From Streptomyces durocortorensis (GTDB lineage: Bacteria; Actinomycetota; Actinomycetes; Streptomycetales; Streptomycetaceae), in contig NZ_CP134500.1 of the NCBI RefSeq assembly GCF_031760065.1, positions 5,890,001-5,954,000 of the forward strand: 64,000 nt of DNA, read 5' to 3'. The position numbers were made by a program, and so were the translations under genes. Numbering within the stretch: position 1 is the stretch's first letter; each line of letters starts with the position of its first letter. Of the stretch, positions 16,522-23,820 are shown one piece after another. A model generated the notes under the pieces. It was not told where the DNA came from, searched no databases, and worked only from the letters and a program-made list of their open reading frames with translations.

Positions 16522-18681
16522 ATGAGCAACCAGGAGCTGCGTGCCGAGGCCGACGCCATCCTCGCTGAGCTGGTCGGCGACCAGGGAGGTTCGGCGCGCC
16601 TGCGCGAGGACCAGTGGCAGGCGGTGGCGGCGCTGGTCGAGGAGCGCCGACGGGCGCTGGTGGTGCAGCGCACCGGCTGGGGCAAGTCCGCGGTGTACTT
16701 CGTCGCCACCGCCCTGCTGCGCCGTCGCGGCTCCGGCCCCACGGTGATCATTTCGCCGCTGCTGGCCCTGATGCGCAATCAGGTCGAGTCGGCGGCGCGG
16801 GCCGGAATCCGGGCGCGCACCATCAACTCGGCCAATCCGGAGGAGTGGGAGACCATCTACGGGGAGGTCGAGCGCGGCGAGACCGATGTTCTCCTCGTCA
16901 GCCCGGAACGCCTCAATTCCGTCGACTTCCGTGACCAGGTGCTTCCCCGGCTCGCGGCCACCACCGGTCTGCTGGTGGTCGACGAGGCGCACTGCATCTC
17001 CGACTGGGGCCATGACTTCCGCCCCGACTACCGCCGACTGCGGGCGATGCTGGCCGAGCTGCCCGCGGGCGTCCCGGTGCTGGCCACCACCGCGACCGCC
17101 AACGCGCGGGTCACCGCGGACGTGGCCGAGCAGCTGGGGACCGGTGCCGGTGAGGCCCTGGTGCTGCGCGGTGCGCTGGAGCGGGAGAGCCTGCGGCTCG
17201 GTGTCGTGCGGCTGCCGGATGCCGCGCACCGCCTGGCCTGGCTCGCCGAGCACCTGGGCGAGCTGCCGGGCTCGGGGATCATCTACACCCTCACCGTCGC
17301 CGCGGCCGAGGAGGCCACCGCCTTCCTCCGGCAGCGCGGCTTCCCAGTGGCCTCGTACACCGGGAAGACGGAGAACGCCGACCGGCTCCAGGCCGAGGTC
17401 GACCTCCAGGAGAACCGGGTCAAGGCGCTCGTCGCGACCTCGGCCCTGGGCATGGGCTACGACAAGCCCGACCTGGGGTTCGTGGTGCACCTCGGTTCGC
17501 CGTCCTCGCCGATCGCCTACTACCAGCAGGTGGGGCGCGCGGGTCGCGGAGTGGCCCACGCCGATGTCCTGCTGCTGCCGGGCAAGGAGGACGAGGCCAT
17601 CTGGCGCTATTTCGCGGATACCGCCTTCCCGCCCGAGACCCAGGTTCGCCAGACCCTCGCGGCCCTCGCCGACGCGGGCCGGCCGCTGTCCGTACCCGCC
17701 CTGGAAGCGGCGGTGGAGCTCCGGCGCACCCGGCTGGAGACCATGCTCAAGGTCCTCGACGTGGACGGGGCGGTCAAAAGGGTCAAGGGCGGCTGGACCG
17801 CCACCGGTGAGCCATGGGTCTACGACTCCGAGCGGTACGCCTGGGTGGCGCGCCAGCGGGCGGCCGAGCAGCAGGCCATGCGCGATTACGTGAGCACGTC
17901 GCAGTGCCGCATGGAGTTCCTGCGGCAGCAACTGGACGACGAAGGCGCCGCCCCGTGCGGCCGCTGCGACACCTGCGCGGGCGCCTGGGCCGACTCCGCC
18001 GTATCGCCCGAGGCGTTGACGGGAGCGGCCAAGGAGCTGGACCGCCCCGGTATCGAGATCGAGCCGCGCCGCATGTGGCCGACGGGAATGTCCGCACTGG
18101 GCATCGACCTCAAGGGACGCATTCCGGCCAAGGAGCAGTCTTCCACCGGGCGTGCCCTGGGGCGGCTCTCGGACATCGGCTGGGGCAACCGCCTGCGCCC
18201 CCTGCTGGCCGACAACGCCCCCGACAGCCCGGTCCCCGACGATGTCCTCCAGGCCGCGGTGGCCGTCCTCGCCGACTGGGCGCGTTCACCGGGCGGCTGG
18301 GCGTCCCAGGCTCCGGAGGCCTCCGCCCGTCCGGTGGGAGTCGTCGCCGTTCCGTCGCTGTCCCGCCCGCAGCTGGTCGGCTCCCTCGCCGAGGGGATCG
18401 CGTCCGTCGGGCGTCTCCCCTTCCTGGGCACCCTGGCGTACACGGGGCCGGACGGCGCGCACACGGCCCGCCGCAGCAATTCCGCCCAACGCCTCAGGGC
18501 GCTCTCCGGCGCCTTCGCGGTCCCCGAGGAGCTGGCCGCCGCCCTGGCCCGTACGCCCGGCCCCGTCCTGCTCGTGGACGACTGCACCGACTCCGGCTGG
18601 ACCCTCGCGGTCGCCGCCCGGCTGCTCCGGCGGGCGGGCGGCGACCAGGTGCTTCCCCTGGTTCTCGCCACGGCGGGCTGA
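16522..18681 (+). CDS. RecQ-family DNA helicase fused to a phosphoribosyltransferase-like domain
   Basis: A 719-residue DEAH-box helicase. Walker A TGWGKS is at 51-56, DEAHCISDWGHDFR at 154-167 and QQVGRAGR motif VI at about 337. Then come a winged-helix region and a RecQ-type zinc knuckle (Cys462 and CGRCDTC near 480-486). Unlike standard RecQ, which ends in an HRDC domain, the last 120 residues look like a type I phosphoribosyltransferase (ComF-like): VGVVAVPSLSRPQ, an ALSGAF segment and the PRPP-loop-like VLLVDDCTDSGWT at 682-694. ATG 16522 precedes MSNQE, with no strong ribosome binding site. Helicase activity is well supported; the role of the C-terminal domain is not known. Confidence 0.85.
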   Translation: MSNQELRAEADAILAELVGDQGGSARLREDQWQAVAALVEERRRALVVQRTGWGKSAVYFVATALLRRRGSGPTVIISPLLALMRNQVESAARAGIRARTINSANPEEWETIYGEVERGETDVLLVSPERLNSVDFRDQVLPRLAATTGLLVVDEAHCISDWGHDFRPDYRRLRAMLAELPAGVPVLATTATANARVTADVAEQLGTGAGEALVLRGALERESLRLGVVRLPDAAHRLAWLAEHLGELPGSGIIYTLTVAAAEEATAFLRQRGFPVASYTGKTENADRLQAEVDLQENRVKALVATSALGMGYDKPDLGFVVHLGSPSSPIAYYQQVGRAGRGVAHADVLLLPGKEDEAIWRYFADTAFPPETQVRQTLAALADAGRPLSVPALEAAVELRRTRLETMLKVLDVDGAVKRVKGGWTATGEPWVYDSERYAWVARQRAAEQQAMRDYVSTSQCRMEFLRQQLDDEGAAPCGRCDTCAGAWADSAVSPEALTGAAKELDRPGIEIEPRRMWPTGMSALGIDLKGRIPAKEQSSTGRALGRLSDIGWGNRLRPLLADNAPDSPVPDDVLQAAVAVLADWARSPGGWASQAPEASARPVGVVAVPSLSRPQLVGSLAEGIASVGRLPFLGTLAYTGPDGAHTARRSNSAQRLRALSGAFAVPEELAAALARTPGPVLLVDDCTDSGWTLAVAARLLRRAGGDQVLPLVLATAG

Positions 18682-19077
18682 GAAGGGCCCGCCCCGGGGC
18701 CCGTCGCCGCTCGGACGCCGAGGGCGCGGGCGTACCGGGACAGGCCGACGGGATCGGGCTCGGGCATCGAGCGCATGACGCGTACTGACGGCGCCTGAGT
18801 CCGACATGAAGTGCCCTTTCCGAGACGCCGTCGCGCGCGTGTGGGCCACCGCTCCAGCAGCGGTGGAGACCGACTGGACGACCGCAGCCCCGGCCCGTCG
18901 GCGGCTCGCCGGGAACCGCTCGCCCGGGGAAAAGCTCCCCGTGGAACAGCTCGCTCGCCGGGGAACAGCTCTCCATGGAACCCGATGGCCCGACAGACCG
19001 CGAACGGCCGGGCCAGGCTGTGGATAACGTTATCCACAGGGGTTTTCGGATGTGGCGGAGCGCGGGATCGTCGAGCC
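18682..19077. other. Intergenic region (396 bp) before the DUF4192 gene
   Basis: Holds a degenerate repeat cluster around GGGAACAGCTC at 18908-18974 and, at 19019-19038, a perfect palindrome of two DnaA boxes. No supported gene. Confidence 0.5.
19019..19038. promoter_or_regulatory. Perfect 20-bp palindrome of two head-to-head DnaA boxes
   Basis: The sequence TGTGGATAACGTTATCCACA contains TTATCCACA, the classical DnaA box, on both strands with a two-base CG centre. It ends 39 bases before the DUF4192 start codon, in promoter position. Two intact boxes in mirror symmetry are unlikely by chance in DNA this G+C-rich. Confidence 0.7.
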
Positions 19078-20472
19078 ATGAACAAGCACCACGAATCCAC
19101 CGGCCCGGCCGACGAACAGCAGATCACCTTGCGCGGCCCCGCCGAACTCGCCGACGCCCTGCCGTATCTGATGGGCTTCTACCCCAACGACAGCGTTGTG
19201 ATGGTGGCATTGCACGGCGGCCGCGGCCGGTTCGGCGGCCGTCTGCGGCTCGGCATTCCGCAGACGCCAGGCGAATGGGGGCCGGTCGCCGATCAGCTCG
19301 CGGAGTGCCTGATCTCGGGGAGCGAGCGCCGCGAAGGACGGCCCGACGCGATCGTGATCTTCCTCTGCCAGGACTCGCCGGACGGCTCGGGCGGACAACC
19401 GACCATGGAGCGCCTCAGGCCGTTCGCGCAGCGCCTGCGCACGGCGTGCGGAGCCCTGGACGTGCCTGTGCTCGAAGCGCTCTGCATCTCCGACGGCCGT
19501 TACTGGTCCTACTGCTGCCCCGACCCCCGGTGCTGCCCCGAACAGGGAAAACCCCTGGCCATGCCCGGTACGACGGTGATGGCCGCGGCCGCCACCTACG
19601 CGGGAGTCCACGTCCGGGGCACGCTGCGTGACATGGAAGCAAGGCTCCGGCCCTGGCAGGCCCCGGCAGCGGTATCCGCCCAGGAAAGGGCGCTGGACGA
19701 GGCAGGGCCGTCGCTGATGATCAGGATGCTCGACGAGCAGGCCAAGCAAGCGGTCGCGGCAGAGACCCTTGAACGGGCCCGCACACTCATGGCCCGCATC
19801 GAAGGGGCGCAGCCCGCGCCTCCGGCCCTCTCGGACGCCGGCGACGACCAGCTGATCGCCCCCGACGAGGCCGCCGCCGTCATCCTGGGGCTCCAGGACC
19901 GGGAGACCCGGGACAAGGCCGCCGCCTGGATGGAAGGACCAACAGCGCATGCGGCGCTGCGCCTCTGGCGGACACTGGCCCGGCGCTGCGTCGGGTCGTA
20001 CCGGGAGCACGCCGCCGCCCCACTCACCCTGGCGGGCTGGGTGTCCTGGTCCACGGGCGACGAGCCGGGTGCGCGGGTCGCGCTGGCCATGGCTCTGCGC
20101 GCCGACCCCGGCTACACCTTCGCCCATCTGCTCCACCGGGCCTGCAACGAAGGCATCGACCCGGAGGCCATCCGCCGCTGCCTGCGCGAAGCACGCGACG
20201 AGGAGGCGGACTCCGGCCCTGGGACAACTGGAACTACCGGGACCACCGGAATGTCGGCCGACACCGCCGCCGGTCAGGCCACCGCCCTCCGTATCCGCCG
20301 GGCCCGCACGCTGCCGAACGGGGGACGGCGGCGAGGCGGAGTGCCCAGGCCCCCGGACGCCGGGCGGAGGGCACCGCTCCCCGCCACGACACGGCCCGGG
20401 CCGCCTGGGGCCAGGCGGCGCACACGAGAGGCCCGGAGGTACGGCCGACGCGGCACCAGGACACGCCGATGA
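19078..20472 (+). CDS. DUF4192 domain-containing protein
   Basis: A 464-residue actinobacterial protein of unknown function. The DUF4192 domain opens with LRGPAELADALPYLMGFYPNDSVVMVAL at about 14-41 and has a Cys-rich CCPDPRCCPE region near 147. It ends with a helical, TPR-like part (GWVSWSTGDEPGARVALAMAL, then a Leu-rich helix) near 320-380. After residue 390 there is a low-complexity GTTGTTG stretch and a strongly basic Arg/Pro tail that could bind nucleic acid. ATG 19078 has no obvious ribosome binding site. The paired DnaA boxes just upstream suggest replication-linked expression. Confidence 0.75.
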   Translation: MNKHHESTGPADEQQITLRGPAELADALPYLMGFYPNDSVVMVALHGGRGRFGGRLRLGIPQTPGEWGPVADQLAECLISGSERREGRPDAIVIFLCQDSPDGSGGQPTMERLRPFAQRLRTACGALDVPVLEALCISDGRYWSYCCPDPRCCPEQGKPLAMPGTTVMAAAATYAGVHVRGTLRDMEARLRPWQAPAAVSAQERALDEAGPSLMIRMLDEQAKQAVAAETLERARTLMARIEGAQPAPPALSDAGDDQLIAPDEAAAVILGLQDRETRDKAAAWMEGPTAHAALRLWRTLARRCVGSYREHAAAPLTLAGWVSWSTGDEPGARVALAMALRADPGYTFAHLLHRACNEGIDPEAIRRCLREARDEEADSGPGTTGTTGTTGMSADTAAGQATALRIRRARTLPNGGRRRGGVPRPPDAGRRAPLPATTRPGPPGARRRTREARRYGRRGTRTRR

Positions 20473-20643
20473 CGAGCATGCCGACGAGCGCGCCGATGAC
20501 GAGCATGCCGGTGACGGGTACGCAGTTGACGGGCGTGACCCCGGGGCCTGCGGAGCCGTTCACGGTGGTGTCGGAGTCGTACGGCCCGTGGCACCGCGGA
20601 TGCGGCGGCTGCCCGGAGTGCAGAGAAGGCACGGAAGACCCCC

Positions 20644-22746
20644 ATGGCCCTCACCGTCCCGCCCCGGGACCCCACGCCAGCCCCCACCGAAACGCCCACC
20701 CCGCCGAACGTCCCATCGCTCGTACCTCCGCCTGCCCCCGGCGGACCGCCGCCACCCGCCGCCGCCCGTCCCCGCCCCAGCCCCCGCTCCGGCGAACTGC
20801 CGCCCGTGCACCAGGCGATCATCTGCGTGGCCCTGCCCTGCATGGCGGTCTCCGCGCACCACGGACAGCTCACCGGCCAGGGCCTGGAAGGCTTCTACCG
20901 GTCGGGCCGACGGCTCCTCTCGCAGTGCCGGCTTCGCGTGGGAGGCCGCGAACCGCTGCCGGTGCAGGGTCGGTTGGAGAGTTCGGAGCGTGCCTATTTC
21001 CTGGGCGCCGTCCGTACTTCCCAGGACACGGGCCCCGACCCGGAGATCACAGTGGAGCGTCGGCGCCATGCCGAAGGCACCGAAAGGATCACCCTGCGCA
21101 GTGCGGCGCTCCGACCGGTCCGCCTCGTCGTGGAGGTCTCCCTGGCGACGGACCTGGCAGACCTCGCCGCCGTCGCGGCGGGACACGGCGGGCCGGAGCG
21201 CGCCGCAGGGGTGCACGGTTCGGGACTGCGGTGGACCGCACCGGGCGGAGCCGGATCGGCGGTCACCGCGGACCCGCCGCCCCAGGACGTTCTGGGTCAT
21301 GCGGGCCTGCTGCGCTGGAACGTGGAGCTCATGCCCGGCGCCACGTACCGGATCGAGCTGACCGTCCGCCCGGAGCACCGCGGGCGGATCATGAGCAGGC
21401 CGCTCATGAGGCCCGGGGCCCGGCTCTTTTCCGACGCACGGGCCGAGGCGGACGACCCGAGGGCGGAGCCGCTGGTCCGGGCGGGTCTGGGCGACCTGAG
21501 GGCGCTGCTCACGGCAGACGAGCGCGGGGCCGGCGGACCGGTCCTGGCCGCGGGGGTCCCCTGGCGCTGCACCCCGTCACCGGCCGAGTCGCTGTGGGCC
21601 GCGCGGATGGCGCTGCCGCTCGGTACGGGGCTCGCGGCATCCACCCTGCGCATGCTGGCGAGCAGGCAACTGAAGGGGCCTGGCCACGACTTCGGGCGCA
21701 TTCCCGGCCCGCTGCGGGACACCGGGCCCGTGCTGCCGCCCAGTTGCACCGGGACCGAGGCCACGCTCGGATACCCGGCGGTGCTGGCCGAGGCCCGCCG
21801 CTGGGGACTGCCGGAGACCGAGGTGGCCGACCTGCTGCCGACGGCTGAGCGGTGCCTCCAGTGGCTGCGGGAGGCCGCGTCAGAGGACGGGTTCGTGCCC
21901 GACGGCGGGCCCGCTGGTTATCGCCGGGCGGACACCCAGGCGCATGCGCACCGGGCGGCGCTGCTCGGCGCGGATCTGCTCGACGGATGCGGCCGCGGCG
22001 GCGGTGACGCGTGGCGGGAGTGGGCGGCCGGGCTGCGGGCCCGGTTCCGGGACCGGTTCTGGGTCGACGACCGGTCGGGCGGCTGCCCAGCGGCCGCCCG
22101 GACCGGAGCCGGACAGCCCGTCCGGTATCTCGGGAGCAGCGCGGCCCACCTGCTCGACACGGGACTGCTGGGCGGGGGACGGCTTGCCCAGGGCTTGCTG
22201 GACGGCGGCTCGGCGGACCGGCTGGCCAGACTCCTGTCCGGGCCCGACCTGGATTCGGGCTGGGGCCTGCGCACACTGGGCTCCGGGGAGCGGGGGCACA
22301 ACCCCTTCGGCCACCGTTCCGGAGCCGTGCGGGTGCACGAGACCGCGGTCGCCTGCGCCGGTCTCGCGGCCACCGGACACGAACAGGCGGCCGCCGCCCT
22401 GCTGAAGGGCGTACTCGGGGCCGCGGAGGCCTTCGACTACCGGCTGCCGGAAATGTTCGCGGGGGAGCAACGGCGTACGGGCAGCCTCCCCGCGCCGCAT
22501 CCGGCGGCCTGCCGCCCGGCCGCGCTCTCGGCCGCCGCCGGCATCCACCTGGTCGCGGCCCTCGCCGGAATCCGCCCCGACGCCCCGTCCGCCACCGTCC
22601 GCCTGCACCCCCTGCGCAGCGCCCCGCTCGGCGCGGTCCAGCTCTCCGGACTGAGAGTCGGCGGAGAGCCCTTCTCGGTCCGGATCAGCAGACTGGGTCT
22701 CGGCATGATCGAGGAAGCCGGCGCGGGACTCCGGCTGGGGGGATGA
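20644..22746 (+). CDS. Glycogen-debranching-enzyme N-terminal domain protein
   Basis: A 700-residue protein. After about 55 Pro-rich residues comes a beta-rich N-terminal debranching-enzyme domain (HHGQLTGQGLEGFYRSGRRLL at about 73-93). From about 370 it has an alpha/alpha toroid similar to amylo-alpha-1,6-glucosidases (GTEATLGYPAVLAEA, FVPDGG, AHAHRAALLGADLL, GSGAVRVHETAVACAG). Relatives trim branched glucans such as glycogen, but I cannot assign the catalytic acids, so activity is inferred. The gene starts 171 bases after the DUF4192 gene. The start ATG 20644 follows AGAAGG at a fair distance. Confidence 0.78.
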   Translation: MALTVPPRDPTPAPTETPTPPNVPSLVPPPAPGGPPPPAAARPRPSPRSGELPPVHQAIICVALPCMAVSAHHGQLTGQGLEGFYRSGRRLLSQCRLRVGGREPLPVQGRLESSERAYFLGAVRTSQDTGPDPEITVERRRHAEGTERITLRSAALRPVRLVVEVSLATDLADLAAVAAGHGGPERAAGVHGSGLRWTAPGGAGSAVTADPPPQDVLGHAGLLRWNVELMPGATYRIELTVRPEHRGRIMSRPLMRPGARLFSDARAEADDPRAEPLVRAGLGDLRALLTADERGAGGPVLAAGVPWRCTPSPAESLWAARMALPLGTGLAASTLRMLASRQLKGPGHDFGRIPGPLRDTGPVLPPSCTGTEATLGYPAVLAEARRWGLPETEVADLLPTAERCLQWLREAASEDGFVPDGGPAGYRRADTQAHAHRAALLGADLLDGCGRGGGDAWREWAAGLRARFRDRFWVDDRSGGCPAAARTGAGQPVRYLGSSAAHLLDTGLLGGGRLAQGLLDGGSADRLARLLSGPDLDSGWGLRTLGSGERGHNPFGHRSGAVRVHETAVACAGLAATGHEQAAAALLKGVLGAAEAFDYRLPEMFAGEQRRTGSLPAPHPAACRPAALSAAAGIHLVAALAGIRPDAPSATVRLHPLRSAPLGAVQLSGLRVGGEPFSVRISRLGLGMIEEAGAGLRLGG

Positions 22747-22765
22747 GGACGGGCAACTGGGACTT

Positions 22766-22803
22766 GGGAGGAGGGGGGAGGAGGGGGAGGGGGGAAGGGG
22801 AGG
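22766..22803 (+). repeat. Polypurine G-run tract
   Basis: Thirty-eight bases of only G and A, with G-runs of 3 to 6, just after the debranching-like gene stop. It is followed at once by a C-run and three GGCCC units. The tract could form a G-quadruplex on this strand. Confidence 0.7.
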
Positions 22804-22877
22804 CCCCCCCGGCCCGGCCCGGCCCGATCCCTCCAGCCCGGCGGATTTCCTGATCGCGAGGACGCTGAAGGGAGTGT

Positions 22878-22900
22878 TTATCGTCAGGCAGACGACTATG
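22878..22900 (+). promoter_or_regulatory. Putative autoregulatory operator of the NrtR-like gene
   Basis: An imperfect inverted repeat TCGTC-aggca-GACGA lies at 22881-22895, flanked by TTA and CTAT. It touches the -10 box TATGAT (22897-22902), which ends six bases before ATG 22909. A repressor bound here would block transcription. Confidence 0.45.
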
Positions 22901-22908
22901 ATCACGGC

Positions 22909-23667
22909 ATGCCGCCCTACGACCCGTCGACCTTCCCGCCCTTCGCTGTCACCGTCGACCTGGTCGTGCTCACGGTGCGCCGTCACGCGCTCTGTGCGCT
23001 GGTCGTGCGGCGCGGAGAGGCTCCGTTCCAGGGCCGATGGGCGCTGCCCGGCGGTTTCGTCAGGGCGGACGAGGATCTGGGCTCCGCGGCGGCGCGTGAA
23101 CTCGTCGAGGAAACCGGCCTTTCCGCGCACGATCCGGCGAAGCCGTCCCTCGGCAACGGCGCTCACCTGGAACAGCTGGCGACCTATGGCGATCCGGCGC
23201 GCGACCCCCGGATGAGGGTGGTCAGCGTCGCGCACCTGGCCCTCGCGCCGGATCTGCCCGCGCCCCGGGCGGGCGGCGACGCCAACAGCGCGCGCTGGGC
23301 GCCGGTGGAGGATCTGCTGCACCCCGGCGCCGGGCGGGAGGGCGAGCAGGCCGCGCCGCTGGCCTTCGACCACGCGCAGATCCTGGCCGACGGCGTGGAG
23401 CGAGCCCGCTCCAAGATCGAATACTCCTCGCTGGCCACGGCGTTCTGCCCGCCGGAGTTCACGGTCGGCGAGCTGCGCCGGGTGTACGAGGCGGTGTGGG
23501 GCGTCGTCCTCGATCCCCGTAACTTCCATCGCAAGGTCACCGGCACCCCTGGTTTCCTGGTGCCGTCCGGCGGGACGACCACACGTCAGGGCGGCCGCCC
23601 CGCGCAGCTGTTCCGGGCCGGGGCCGCCACGGTGCTCAATCCGCCGATGCTGCGGCCAGAGGTCTGA
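22909..23667 (+). CDS. Nudix hydrolase/regulator, NrtR-like
   Basis: A 252-residue protein with an N-terminal Nudix domain and a C-terminal winged helix, the layout of NrtR, an ADP-ribose-responsive repressor of NAD synthesis genes. The Nudix box is complete (G-x5-E-x7-RE-L-x-EE-x-GL, about 46-68). Many NrtR proteins have lost this, so this one may still hydrolyse ADP-ribose or a related nucleotide. The C-terminal NFHRKVTGTPGFLVP segment is the NrtR-type DNA-binding part. The mRNA is probably leaderless (TATGAT at 22897-22902). No NAD genes are nearby, so targets must be elsewhere. Confidence 0.82.
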   Translation: MPPYDPSTFPPFAVTVDLVVLTVRRHALCALVVRRGEAPFQGRWALPGGFVRADEDLGSAAARELVEETGLSAHDPAKPSLGNGAHLEQLATYGDPARDPRMRVVSVAHLALAPDLPAPRAGGDANSARWAPVEDLLHPGAGREGEQAAPLAFDHAQILADGVERARSKIEYSSLATAFCPPEFTVGELRRVYEAVWGVVLDPRNFHRKVTGTPGFLVPSGGTTTRQGGRPAQLFRAGAATVLNPPMLRPEV

Positions 23668-23820
23668 GCCTCCGTACTCCGGGCGAAGCCGCTGTGATGG
23701 CCATGCGGAACGCCCGTCGGCCCATCCCTGCACCAAAAGTCGGAAATGTCGCGTTATGTTGCTGCGGTACCCACCTGCCGCCGAGCGGTCTCACCTTCCG
23801 CGAGAGACGCGAGAGAAGCG

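Noticed and set aside
20469..20660. Possible small gene starting at ATG 20469 with a CGGCPEC motif, overlapping the DUF4192 stop
   Set aside because: The frame continues as an antisense-like shadow of the debranching-like gene with no stop in the gap. The ATGA overlap and Cys motif are suggestive, but there is no independent support.
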